Positions 5,883 to 13,469 of a DNA stretch of 13,482 nucleotides are shown here, piece by piece. Source of the DNA: an uncultured Roseburia sp. Its GTDB lineage: Bacteria > Bacillota > Clostridia > Lachnospirales > Lachnospiraceae. Made by a program: the position numbers and the translations under genes. Numbering within the stretch: the first letter of the stretch is position 1; each line of letters starts with the position of its first letter. The stretch lies in NCBI GenBank assembly GCA_947057405.1, contig CAMSEJ010000024.1:1-13482 (forward strand), written 5' to 3'. The notes beneath the pieces were generated by a model, which was not told the DNA's origin, did not search any database, and saw nothing but the letters and a program-made list of their open reading frames with translations.

Positions 5883-6848
5883 ATGAGAATACAGAAATGG
5901 ATTGCGAACGCTGTGTGCGGTGTTCTGACAGGTGCGGCTCTTTTATCAGGGTGTTCAAAAAAACCGGATGAAGTGTATGTTCAGGCAGATTCGGAATCGG
6001 AGAGCGATATTTTGCAGACAGAAACGATGACGGAAGCTGTTTTTTGGGATGAAGGGCAGGAGGAAACAGAGTTCAAACAAAGTGAACGGGATGTACAATG
6101 GTCAGAATACTTTGACGGATTAAACGGTTCTGCCGTCATTTATGATGCATCTGCGGGAGAGTATATGATTTATAACCGTGAGCTTGCGGCAATACAACGA
6201 TCGCCCTGTTCCACATTTAAAATTATTTCATCCCTGATTGCTTTGGAGCACGGTATCCTTGATCCGGACCATTCAATTCGGACATGGAGCGGTGAAACGT
6301 TCTGGAATGAATCCTGGAATCGTGATATTGATTTTTACGAAGCTTTTCGTGCGTCCTGTGTGTGGTATTTCAGGGAGCTTGCGGATGAGATCGGGCAGGA
6401 CAAAATGCAGCAGGAGCTGAATAAGCTGTCATATGGGAACTGTGATATTTCCGATTGGGAAGGGCGTCTGAATACAAATAACAATAACCGGGCATTAACC
6501 GGGTTTTGGCTTGAGTCCTCGCTGGCTATTTCACCGAAAGAACAAGCAGAGGTTATGGAGCGCATTTTCGGTACGGGTTCCATATATTCAAAGAAGACAC
6601 AGGATCAATTAAAACAGGTGATGCAGGAAACGGAAGACTACGGAACAAATGTGGCAATTTACGGAAAAACAGGTATGGGCAAGGCACAGGGAGAGGTCGT
6701 TGATGCATGGTATACCGGATATGCAGAGGCAGAAGGCAGATCTGTTTCTTTTTGCATATACTTAGGGCAGACAGACGGTAAAGACGTATCAAGTACAAAA
6801 GCAAGGGAAATTGCGGTTCGGATTCTTTTGCAGGAGATGGAATGGTAG
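5883..6848 (+). CDS. Class D beta-lactamase-type lipoprotein
   Basis: 321 residues. A signal peptide ends in the lipobox LLSGC, so Cys24 should be lipidated and the protein held on the outer face of the membrane. An acidic linker (about 25-70) precedes the serine beta-lactamase/transpeptidase domain. All class D motifs are present: STFK (Ser110, Lys113), SCV (158-160), YGN (184-186), FWLESSL with Trp209 at the place of the conserved OXA tryptophan, and KTG (262-264). The 48- and 74-residue spacings from the active serine to SxV and YGN match OXA enzymes. Chromosomal lipoprotein class D enzymes are known in clostridia (CDD types in C. difficile). The sensor domain of BlaR1 shares this fold, but no membrane-spanning protease part is present here. 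AGGAGG lies 4 bases before the ATG. It is separated from the amidase by 113 bp with no clear promoter or terminator. Confidence 0.88.
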   Translation: MRIQKWIANAVCGVLTGAALLSGCSKKPDEVYVQADSESESDILQTETMTEAVFWDEGQEETEFKQSERDVQWSEYFDGLNGSAVIYDASAGEYMIYNRELAAIQRSPCSTFKIISSLIALEHGILDPDHSIRTWSGETFWNESWNRDIDFYEAFRASCVWYFRELADEIGQDKMQQELNKLSYGNCDISDWEGRLNTNNNNRALTGFWLESSLAISPKEQAEVMERIFGTGSIYSKKTQDQLKQVMQETEDYGTNVAIYGKTGMGKAQGEVVDAWYTGYAEAEGRSVSFCIYLGQTDGKDVSSTKAREIAVRILLQEMEW

Positions 6849-6889
6849 CGTCCAAAACCGTTTGTTGAAAGAAAGGTCAGATTACAGAA

Positions 6890-6923
6890 AAAAGACACCC
6901 AACCGCAACGCGGGGTGTCTTTT
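6890..6923. terminator. Bidirectional intrinsic terminator
   Basis: AAAAGACACCC (6890-6900) pairs perfectly with GGGTGTCTTTT (6913-6923) around a 12-base loop. The A-run and T-run flanks make it usable from both strands. It lies between two convergent genes, the beta-lactamase-type gene and the XRE regulator. Confidence 0.9.
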
Positions 6924-6938
6924 ACAGATTATTTCGGT

Positions 6939-7337
6939 TTATTTCTGAGGTGGGTATTTGGTACCTGTTTTCGACTTTGTATCAGGCACCTGTTTGTTAA
7001 TGGATGTATTTTTTCCAAAATTGGAAAACACTTTTCCTGTCTCAATAAAAAGCGCTTTCTTTTCATCCGAGATTGACCGATAAATACTTATCAGGTGGCG
7101 TTCTTCCGCACTGTAAGGAGAAGACGGAGCTTCTTTTAATGATGTCATTCCGTAAAGGTAATCCGTTGTCGTATCAAAATAGGAAACAAGCCGGATAAGC
7201 GTAGTGGCATCAGGTTGACGGCGGTTTTTGATGTAGCCGTTTAAAGTGGATGGAGAAAGATTCAGGGATTTTGCCAATTCCTTTTGTGTAATGCCCTCTT
7301 CCTCCAAAAGGCTGAGCAGTCGATGTCCAATTTCCAA
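6939..7337 (-). CDS. XRE-family transcriptional regulator
   Basis: 132 residues. An N-terminal helix-turn-helix of the Cro/CI type occupies about residues 1-60: RLLSLLEEEGITQKELAKSL, then the recognition-helix region LSPSTLNGYIKNRRQPD, then the typical LIRLVSYFDTTTDYLYG. The remainder (about 65-132) is hydrophilic and unassigned, ending in a basic tail. The start is placed at TTG 7337, which has AAAGGAGG (7353-7346) at 8 nt; an earlier in-frame TTG at 7343 would leave only 2 nt. It is divergent from the PseG-like gene, so it may control that gene or itself; two copies of TTTAAAATA (7378-7386 and 7403-7411) lie in the shared region, but no clear operator or promoter could be assigned. Confidence 0.85.
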   Translation of the reverse strand: MEIGHRLLSLLEEEGITQKELAKSLNLSPSTLNGYIKNRRQPDATTLIRLVSYFDTTTDYLYGMTSLKEAPSSPYSAEERHLISIYRSISDEKKALFIETGKVFSNFGKNTSINKQVPDTKSKTGTKYPPQK

Positions 7338-7502
7338 GATCAAATCCTCCTTTGTATAAATGTAAAGATAGATCCATTTTAAAATAAAAAAAGCGTACAG
7401 ACTTTAAAATACCCAAATCGCAAATTAAAAATTTACCGTATGAGAATGATACGCGGAGCGGGTATTTTTGAACTTAAAAATGCAGGCAGAAAGGCATACG
7501 TT

Positions 7503-8504
7503 ATGTTATACATCAGAACAGATATGAATCATACCATTGCAACCGGCCATGTCATGCGCTGTCTTGCCATAGCAGATGCCGCCAAATCCATCGGTGAAGA
7601 AGTTACTTTTCTTCTTGCGGACAGGCAGGCAGAAGCAATCGTGCAGGACCACGGCCATTCTGTTATCATATTAAACACCAAATGGGATGAAATGGACAGC
7701 GAACTGCCAGTTTTGCGGAAGCTGATTGAATCCCGTCACATAAAACGAATTTTAATAGACAGCTATCAGGTAACCGCACACTATCTGAGTCAGCTGACCG
7801 CGATGACAGAAACTGCTTATATAGATGATATCAATGCTTTTGATTATCCCGTCAATACACTGATCTGTTATGCCGGTTACTGGCAGAAGTTTGATTATTT
7901 AAACCGGTATCCCAATACTGCCTTATGCCTGGGGCCGCAATACGCTCCGTTAAGAAAAGTATTTTCCGACTGTCCGCCCAAATACATCAGACCTGCAGCT
8001 GAAAACCTTCTTCTGATGTCAGGAGGTTCCGACCCCTGCAGCCTTCTTTCGGGATTGTTGGAATCCCTGGATAAAAAAGCATATAAAAGAATTGATGTGA
8101 TCTGCGGTTTATATGATACAAAATACAAAGAGCTTCAAATAAAATTTGCGCCGTTCCAGTCTGTCCGCATCCACAGGTCCGTCAATAACATTGAGCACTA
8201 TATGAATCAGGCAGATGTTTCCGTTTCCGCCGGCGGAACTACCTTGTATGAATTATGTGCATGCGGCACACCGGCTATTTCATATGCAATAGCCGACAAC
8301 CAGCTGGACAACGTGAAATTTTTCCGGGATCAGAATATCATGGATTATGCGGGTGACGTAAGAGAAAATCCCGGCCGCGTCATCCATAATCTGATCCGCA
8401 GCATTCATCTTTATCGGGAAAATCCGTCACTTCGGCGGAAAAAATCCCAAAGCATGCAGAGACTGGTAGACGGCAAAGGCGCTGAGCGGATTGCTTCTTT
8501 GTGA
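7503..8504 (+). CDS. pseG: PseG/SpsG-family sugar-nucleotide hydrolase or transferase
   Basis: 333 residues with a GT-B-like layout. The N-terminal half opens MLYIRTDMNHTIATGHVMRC, matching the PseG/SpsG signature; His16 lies where the catalytic His of Campylobacter PseG is. The C-terminal half carries SAGGTTLYELCACGTPAISY (242-261), the nucleotide-binding segment of the MurG/PseG type. PseG removes UDP from UDP-2,4-diacetamido-2,4,6-trideoxy-L-altrose in pseudaminic acid synthesis, but no other pse genes are near, so the substrate is uncertain. ATG 7503 is chosen because GAAAGG (7489-7494) lies 8 nt upstream and the family's conserved start follows at once; an in-frame ATG at 7440 would add 21 unlike residues without a ribosome binding site. 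It converges on the small gene at 8518. Confidence 0.75.
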   Translation: MLYIRTDMNHTIATGHVMRCLAIADAAKSIGEEVTFLLADRQAEAIVQDHGHSVIILNTKWDEMDSELPVLRKLIESRHIKRILIDSYQVTAHYLSQLTAMTETAYIDDINAFDYPVNTLICYAGYWQKFDYLNRYPNTALCLGPQYAPLRKVFSDCPPKYIRPAAENLLLMSGGSDPCSLLSGLLESLDKKAYKRIDVICGLYDTKYKELQIKFAPFQSVRIHRSVNNIEHYMNQADVSVSAGGTTLYELCACGTPAISYAIADNQLDNVKFFRDQNIMDYAGDVRENPGRVIHNLIRSIHLYRENPSLRRKKSQSMQRLVDGKGAERIASL

Positions 8505-8517
8505 ATTTTTCCCTGTA

Positions 8518-8712
8518 TCAGTTCCCCTTACTGCTCAGAGGGTTGCCAAGCCCCTCAAAAAACGGACTGTTGTCCGGAACCGCCTTATCCTGCTTCCCAT
8601 AAAAGCTTTGCTGCCTTAATGCCTCTGCCTGCGGTTTTTCTTCATTTTTTTTGCGTACATCCGAATGCTGCCTGTGGCAATTTGAATCTGCACATTTTGT
8701 CGCGTCTTCCAT
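8518..8712 (-). CDS. Small hypothetical protein (64 aa) with Cys/His motif
   Basis: No family recognised. The product is very hydrophilic, with KCADSNCHRQH near the N-terminus (Cys7, Cys12, His13, His16), a possible metal-binding patch, a KKNEEKPQAEA charged middle and a C-terminal SPFFEGLGNP segment. ATG 8712 has a strong AAGGAGG (8724-8718) 5 nt upstream, which supports real translation; an in-frame upstream ATG at 8787 has no comparable site. The gene is divergent from the str operon promoter and converges on the PseG-like gene with a 13-bp gap. Confidence 0.6.
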   Translation of the reverse strand: MEDATKCADSNCHRQHSDVRKKNEEKPQAEALRQQSFYGKQDKAVPDNSPFFEGLGNPLSSKGN

Positions 8713-8780
8713 AGAAACCTCCTTATGAATCGTTTTCCCTATTTTGCCCGCTTTCCTCCAAAAATATTCTAAAAAACGCC

Positions 8781-8809
8781 TTGACAAAGTGATTTTTGGC
8801 TTATATAAT
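8781..8809 (+). promoter_or_regulatory. Consensus promoter of the str operon
   Basis: TTGACA (8781-8786), 17 bases, TATAAT (8804-8809): both hexamers are perfect and the spacing is ideal, as expected for a highly expressed ribosomal operon. Transcription should start near 8816, giving a leader of about 50 nt before rpsL. Confidence 0.93.
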
Positions 8810-8866
8810 TATCTAACGTGTATAAAACTGCACAAATCACGAATTATATCACAGGAGGTGAAACAA

Positions 8867-9289
8867 ATGCCAACATTTAACCAGTTAGTAAGAAAAGGAC
8901 GTCAGACATCTGTTAAAAAGTCTACAGCGCCGGCCCTTCAAAAAGGATATAACGCCTTAAAGAAAAAAGCGACCGACACTTCATCACCGCAGAAAAGGGG
9001 TGTATGTACAGCTGTTAAGACCGCTACTCCGAAAAAGCCGAATTCCGCTTTAAGGAAGATCGCCAGGGTTCGTCTTTCAAACGGGATCGAAGTAACAAGC
9101 TATATCCCGGGTGAAGGCCACAACTTACAGGAGCATAGCGTTGTCCTTATCCGAGGCGGCAGGGTAAAAGACCTGCCAGGTACAAGATACCATGTTATCA
9201 GGGGTACGCTTGATACTGCAGGAGTTGCGAACCGCAAACAGGCCCGTTCCAAATATGGCGCCAAGAGGCCGAAAGACGCCAAGAAATAG
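8867..9289 (+). CDS. rpsL: 30S ribosomal protein S12
   Basis: 140 residues, the usual Firmicute length, with the about 13-residue insertion after position 25 relative to E. coli S12. S12 sits at the decoding centre of the small subunit and controls accuracy. The two conserved loops are TPKKPNSALRK (54-64) and EGHNLQEHS to GGRVKDLPG (83-105). Lys56, Lys57 and Lys101, the positions equivalent to the known streptomycin-resistance sites, are all the common lysine, and Asp102 is the residue that is methylthiolated in some bacteria. ATG 8867 is chosen because AGGAGGTGA lies directly upstream and MPTFNQLVRKG is the family start; a longer in-frame reading from 8744 begins before the promoter. First gene of the str operon. 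Confidence 0.98.
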   Translation: MPTFNQLVRKGRQTSVKKSTAPALQKGYNALKKKATDTSSPQKRGVCTAVKTATPKKPNSALRKIARVRLSNGIEVTSYIPGEGHNLQEHSVVLIRGGRVKDLPGTRYHVIRGTLDTAGVANRKQARSKYGAKRPKDAKK

Positions 9290-9343
9290 GAACTGGCAGC
9301 AATAGTATCACAAACAGATCTAAAGGTTAGTGTTGGGATTATG

Positions 9344-9395
9344 CTTCACAATTGAAGACGCCCTTATCCGTGCCGGGCGGCAAAACCGGGAGGGC
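9344..9395 (+). promoter_or_regulatory. Folded region in the rpsL-rpsG gap
   Basis: The 212-bp gap (9290-9501) is long for this operon. CTTC (9344-9347) can pair with GAAG (9354-9357). A second hairpin has GCCCT (9360-9364) paired with AGGGC (9391-9395), enclosing CCGG (9373-9376) paired with CCGG (9386-9389). In E. coli the matching gap binds S7 for feedback control; whether this one does is inference. Confidence 0.35.
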
Positions 9396-9430
9396 AATAG
9401 ATTTCCGCACGAACACATTAGAGGATACAT

Positions 9431-9484
9431 GTGAGTACCGTTGAATTAATCAAACAAGTCATAGAAATTTTATCAGGAATATGA
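9431..9484 (+). CDS. Possible 17-codon upstream ORF before rpsG
   Basis: GTG at 9431 follows AGAGG and encodes MSTVELIKQVIEILSGI, ending at TGA 9482-9484, just before the rpsG ribosome binding site at 9487-9493. The peptide is amphipathic. It could couple or regulate rpsG translation, or be a chance frame; there is no support beyond position. Confidence 0.2.
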   Translation: MSTVELIKQVIEILSGI

Positions 9485-9501
9485 TTAAGGAGGGAAGTAC
9501 C

Positions 9502-9972
9502 GTGCCACGTAAAGGACATACTCAGAAGAGGGACGTTTTGGCAGACCCGTTATACAACAACAAAGTGGTGACCAAGCTTATCAATAACATTATGTTAGAC
9601 GGTAAGAAGGGTGTTGCACAGAAAATTGTTTACGGCGCGTTTGCCAAAGTAGAAGAAAAGACGGGCAAGCCAGCCCTGGAAGTATTTGAATCATGTATGA
9701 ATAACGTGATGCCTGTCCTCGAAGTAAAGGCAAGGCGTATCGGCGGTGCGACATACCAGGTGCCGATCGAAGTAAGGCCGGACAGGCGCCAGGCACTGGC
9801 ATTGCGCTGGCTGACTGCGTATTCACGCAAAAGAGGTGAAAAGACCATGAAAGACCGTCTCGCAAACGAAATTATGGATGCGGCAAACAATACTGGCGCA
9901 TCTGTAAAGAAAAAAGAAGATATGCACAAAATGGCAGAAGCAAACAAAGCATTTGCCCATTACAGATTTTAG
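9502..9972 (+). CDS. rpsG: 30S ribosomal protein S7
   Basis: 156 residues, the standard length. S7 binds the 3' major domain of 16S rRNA, starts assembly of the head of the small subunit, and contacts the exit-site tRNA. The family start PRKGHTQKRDVLADPLYN, the middle GGATYQVPIEVRPDRRQALA and the end HKMAEANKAFAHYRF are all present. The start is GTG 9502, with AAGGAGG (9487-9493) at 8 nt; the in-frame ATG at 9481 lies before that site and is rejected. It is followed after 52 bp by fusA. Confidence 0.98.
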   Translation: MPRKGHTQKRDVLADPLYNNKVVTKLINNIMLDGKKGVAQKIVYGAFAKVEEKTGKPALEVFESCMNNVMPVLEVKARRIGGATYQVPIEVRPDRRQALALRWLTAYSRKRGEKTMKDRLANEIMDAANNTGASVKKKEDMHKMAEANKAFAHYRF

Positions 9973-10024
9973 CCGGTCTGTGGCATAACTGCTTATTTGA
10001 CAGAAATTTAAGGAGGGAAATTCT

Positions 10025-12142
10025 TTGGCTGGAAGAGAATATCCATTAGAGAGAACCAGGAACATCGGTATTATGGCGCATATTGATGCCGGTAAGACGA
10101 CATTGACAGAGCGTATCTTATTTTATACCGGTGTTAATTATAAGATTGGTGATACTCACGAAGGGACTGCTACCATGGACTGGATGGAGCAGGAGCAGGA
10201 ACGAGGAATCACGATCACTTCGGCTGCCACGACATGCCACTGGACGCTGCAGGAGCAGTGCAAGCCCAAAAAGGATGCACTGGAGCATCGTATCAACATC
10301 ATTGATACGCCCGGGCATGTTGACTTTACGGTTGAGGTTGAGCGTTCACTCCGTGTATTAGACGGCGCAGTCGGCGTCTTCTGTGCAAAAGGCGGAGTAG
10401 AGCCTCAGTCAGAAAATGTATGGCGCCAGGCTGACACCTATAACGTACCAAGAATGGCGTTTATTAACAAAATGGACATTTTGGGCGCGGATTTTTACGG
10501 TGCAGTTGAGCAGATCCGTACAAGGTTAGGGAAGAATGCAATTATTCTTCAGCTTCCAATCGGCAAGGAAGATGAATTTAAGGGAATCATTGACCTGTTT
10601 GAGATGAAAGCGTATATTTATAATGACGATAAAGGCGAAGACGTTTCGATCGTTGATATTCCGGACGACATGAAAGACGACGCCGAATTATACCGTACCG
10701 AGCTGGTAGAGAAGATATGCGAATTAGACGACGATCTGACGCTTATGTATTTGGAAGGAGAAGAGCCGTCCGTAGAAGAAATGAAAAAAGCGCTCCGCAA
10801 AGGGACCTGCGAATGTACGGCAGTACCTGTTTGCTGCGGTTCCGCATACCGCAACAGGGGTGTGCAGAAATTATTAGATGCCGTTTTAGAGTTTATGCCG
10901 GCTCCGACCGACATTGCATCCATCAAGGGTACAGATATGGACGGCAACGAAGTAGAACGCCATTCTTCAGACGAAGAACCGTTCTCAGCGCTTGCATTTA
11001 AAATTATGGCGGATCCGTTTGTCGGGAAACTGGCATTTTTCCGCGTATATTCCGGAACAATGAAATCCGGTTCCTATGTATTAAATGCAACAAAAGGTAA
11101 GAAAGAACGTGTCGGGCGTATTCTGCAGATGCATGCAAACAAGCGCCAGGAGCTTGACATTGTTTACTCCGGAGATATTGCAGCGGCTGTCGGATTCAAA
11201 TTTACCACGACAGGCGATACCATCTGTGACGATCAGCATCCGGTTATCTTAGAGTCTATGGAATTCCCGGAGCCGGTTATCGAGCTTGCAATCGAGCCGA
11301 AGACAAAGGCCGGGCAGGGCAAGATGGGCGAGGCGCTGGCAAAGCTTGCGGAAGAAGATCCGACCTTCCGTGCGCATACCGATCAGGAAACAGGGCAGAC
11401 CATTATCGCCGGCATGGGCGAGCTGCACCTGGAAATTATCGTAGACCGCCTGCTCCGCGAGTACAAGGTAGAGGCAAACGTAGGTGCACCTCAGGTTGCC
11501 TATAAAGAGACATTTACCAAATCCGTGGATCAGGAATACAAATATGCAAAACAGTCCGGTGGCCGCGGCCAGTACGGACACTGTAAAGTACGGTTCGAGC
11601 CGATGGACGCCAACGGCGAAGAATTATACAAATACGAATCTCAAGTGGTCGGCGGTACGATTCCGAAGGAATATATCCCGGCAGTCGGAGAAGGTATCGA
11701 AGAAGCAATGAAAGCCGGTATACTCGGCGGTTTCCCGGTAGTCGGAATCCACGCAGTTGTATACGACGGTTCCTACCATGAAGTCGATTCCTCCGAAATG
11801 GCATTCCACATTGCAGGCTCCATGGCATTTAAAGAGGCAATGAAAAAGGCTTCTGCGACGCTGCTTGAGCCGATCATGAAGGTGGAAGTAACCATGCCGG
11901 AAGAATATATGGGCGATGTAATCGGCGATATCAACTCCCGCCGCGGACGTATTGAAGGTATGGACGACCTCGGCGGCGGCAAGATTGTACGCGCGTATGT
12001 GCCGCTTGCAGAAATGTTCGGTTATTCCACCGACTTGCGTTCAAGGACACAGGGGCGCGGCAACTATTCCATGTTTTTTGAAAAATATGAGCCGGTTCCG
12101 AAAAATGTACAGGAAAAGGTACTCAACACCAAAGAAAAGTAA
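10025..12142 (+). CDS. fusA: Elongation factor G
   Basis: 705 residues, full length. EF-G is the GTPase that moves tRNAs and mRNA through the ribosome after peptide bond formation, and with RRF splits ribosomes for recycling. GTPase motifs: AHIDAGKTT (18-26), RGITITSAAT in switch I, DTPGHVDF, NKMD and CGSAYRN. Domain IV shows GGRGQYGHCKVRFEP and GGTIPKEYIPAVGEG, and the C-terminus has the domain V fold segment (MKVEVTMPEEYMGDVIGD, RRGRIEGM). The start is TTG 10025, with AAGGAGGG (10010-10017) at 7 nt and the family start AGREYPLERTRNIGI. No disruption is seen, and it is a standard translocase rather than a tetracycline-protection homologue, judging by its position and full motif set. Confidence 0.98.
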   Translation: MAGREYPLERTRNIGIMAHIDAGKTTLTERILFYTGVNYKIGDTHEGTATMDWMEQEQERGITITSAATTCHWTLQEQCKPKKDALEHRINIIDTPGHVDFTVEVERSLRVLDGAVGVFCAKGGVEPQSENVWRQADTYNVPRMAFINKMDILGADFYGAVEQIRTRLGKNAIILQLPIGKEDEFKGIIDLFEMKAYIYNDDKGEDVSIVDIPDDMKDDAELYRTELVEKICELDDDLTLMYLEGEEPSVEEMKKALRKGTCECTAVPVCCGSAYRNRGVQKLLDAVLEFMPAPTDIASIKGTDMDGNEVERHSSDEEPFSALAFKIMADPFVGKLAFFRVYSGTMKSGSYVLNATKGKKERVGRILQMHANKRQELDIVYSGDIAAAVGFKFTTTGDTICDDQHPVILESMEFPEPVIELAIEPKTKAGQGKMGEALAKLAEEDPTFRAHTDQETGQTIIAGMGELHLEIIVDRLLREYKVEANVGAPQVAYKETFTKSVDQEYKYAKQSGGRGQYGHCKVRFEPMDANGEELYKYESQVVGGTIPKEYIPAVGEGIEEAMKAGILGGFPVVGIHAVVYDGSYHEVDSSEMAFHIAGSMAFKEAMKKASATLLEPIMKVEVTMPEEYMGDVIGDINSRRGRIEGMDDLGGGKIVRAYVPLAEMFGYSTDLRSRTQGRGNYSMFFEKYEPVPKNVQEKVLNTKEK

Positions 12143-12162
12143 GGAAATAATTTGAAAATAGC

Positions 12163-12191
12163 TTGAAAAACGTGGGAATCTCTTATATAAT
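12163..12191 (+). promoter_or_regulatory. Internal promoter for tuf
   Basis: TTGAAA (12163-12168), 17 bases, TATAAT (12186-12191), placed between fusA and tuf. It would allow extra EF-Tu synthesis independent of the operon promoter. Confidence 0.75.
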
Positions 12192-12258
12192 CAGAGATAA
12201 CCGAGCAGTCAGCCCACGGAACATCAGGAACAAAGTAATTGCCCAAACGAGCGGGCAA
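12171..12258 (+). promoter_or_regulatory. Paired segments in the tuf leader
   Basis: CGTGGG (12171-12176) pairs with CCCACG (12213-12218), enclosing TCTCT (12179-12183) with AGAGA (12193-12197). Further on, TTGCCC (12239-12244) pairs with GGGCAA (12253-12258), ending 6 bases before the tuf ribosome binding site. The first structure can form only in transcripts that read through from fusA, because transcripts from the tuf promoter would lack its left arm. Confidence 0.35.
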
Positions 12259-12281
12259 AAGATTAAGGAGGACGTTTTAAA

Positions 12282-13469
12282 ATGGCAAAGGCTAAATTTG
12301 AAAGAAACAAACCACATTGTAATATCGGTACCATCGGTCACGTAGATCATGGTAAAACAACGTTAACAGCAGCAATTACAAAAGTACTTTCCGAACGAGT
12401 TGCCGGCAATACGGCTACCGACTTTGAAAACATTGATAAAGCTCCGGAAGAGAGGGAGCGTGGTATCACAATTTCTACCGCACACGTTGAGTATGAAACC
12501 GACAAGAGGCATTACGCACACGTTGACTGCCCGGGGCATGCCGATTATGTAAAGAACATGATCACCGGTGCTGCACAGATGGACGGCGCGATCCTCGTAG
12601 TAGCAGCTACAGATGGTGTTATGGCTCAGACAAAAGAGCACATCTTATTGTCCCGTCAGGTAGGCGTTCCTTATATCGTAGTATTCATGAACAAATGCGA
12701 TATGGTTGACGATCCGGAATTACTTGAGCTGGTAGAAATGGAAATCACAGAGCAGTTAGAAGAATACGGCTTCAATGACTGTCCGATCATCCAGGGTTCC
12801 GCATTAAAGGCCCTTGAAGATCCGAACGGCGAATGGGCTGACAAGGTTATGGAATTAATGGCAACCGTTGACGATTATATTCCGGATCCGGAGCGTGATA
12901 CAGACAAACCGTTCTTAATGCCGGTCGAAGACGTATTTACAATTACAGGCCGTGGTACGGTTGCTACCGGTAGGGTAGAAAGAGGAACACTGCACTTAAG
13001 CGATCCGCTTGAGATCTTAGGCGTAAAAGAAGAAGTACAGACAACCGTTGTAACCGGTATCGAAATGTTCCGTAAGATGTTAGACGAGGCTCAGGCCGGT
13101 GATAACATCGGTGCACTGCTTCGTGGTATCAACCGTGATCAGATCGTCCGCGGACAGGTTCTTGCAAAACCGGGCACCGTTACCTGCCACAGCAAATTTA
13201 CGGCTCAGGTTTACGTTTTGACAAAAGACGAGGGTGGCCGTCATACACCGTTCTTTAACAACTATCGTCCGCAGTTCTATTTCCGTACAACCGACGTAAC
13301 AGGCGTTTGCCAGTTACCGGGCGGAACCGAGATGTGCATGCCTGGCGATAATGTAGAGATGACAATCGAATTGATTCATCCGGTAGCTATGGAGCAGGGT
13401 CTTACGTTTGCTATCCGTGAGGGTGGTCGTACAGTAGGTTCTGGTCGTGTGGCTACTATCATCGAGTAA
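12282..13469 (+). CDS. tuf: Elongation factor Tu
   Basis: 395 residues, full length. EF-Tu carries aminoacyl-tRNA to the ribosomal A site as a GTP complex. GTPase motifs: GHVDHGKTT (19-27), RGITIS with the switch I threonine, DCPGHADYV (from Asp82, His86 being the catalytic histidine), NKCD (137-140) and GSALKALE. Domain II (GRGTVATGRVERG) and domain III (GGRHTPFFNNYRPQFYFRTTDVTG) are intact and the protein ends GSGRVATIIE. AAGGAGG (12265-12271) lies 10 nt before ATG 12282. Last visible gene of the str operon; only 13 bp follow, so its terminator is outside the window. Confidence 0.98.
   Translation: MAKAKFERNKPHCNIGTIGHVDHGKTTLTAAITKVLSERVAGNTATDFENIDKAPEERERGITISTAHVEYETDKRHYAHVDCPGHADYVKNMITGAAQMDGAILVVAATDGVMAQTKEHILLSRQVGVPYIVVFMNKCDMVDDPELLELVEMEITEQLEEYGFNDCPIIQGSALKALEDPNGEWADKVMELMATVDDYIPDPERDTDKPFLMPVEDVFTITGRGTVATGRVERGTLHLSDPLEILGVKEEVQTTVVTGIEMFRKMLDEAQAGDNIGALLRGINRDQIVRGQVLAKPGTVTCHSKFTAQVYVLTKDEGGRHTPFFNNYRPQFYFRTTDVTGVCQLPGGTEMCMPGDNVEMTIELIHPVAMEQGLTFAIREGGRTVGSGRVATIIE

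Noticed and set aside
7440..7502. N-terminal extension of the PseG-like protein from ATG 7440
   Set aside because: No ribosome binding site, and the family's conserved start begins at 7503, which has GAAAGG at 8 nt.
8537..8555. GC-rich hairpin GAGGG...CCCTC near the end of the small leftward gene as a terminator
   Set aside because: It lies inside that gene's coding sequence and has no T-run after it on either strand.
8744..8866. N-terminal extension of S12 from 8744
   Set aside because: It would begin upstream of the consensus promoter and of the AGGAGGTGA site; S12 proteins start at MPTFNQL.
9997..10025. TTGACA between rpsG and fusA as a possible fusA promoter
   Set aside because: At 17 bases the -10 position reads ATTCTT, a poor match, so it is probably chance.
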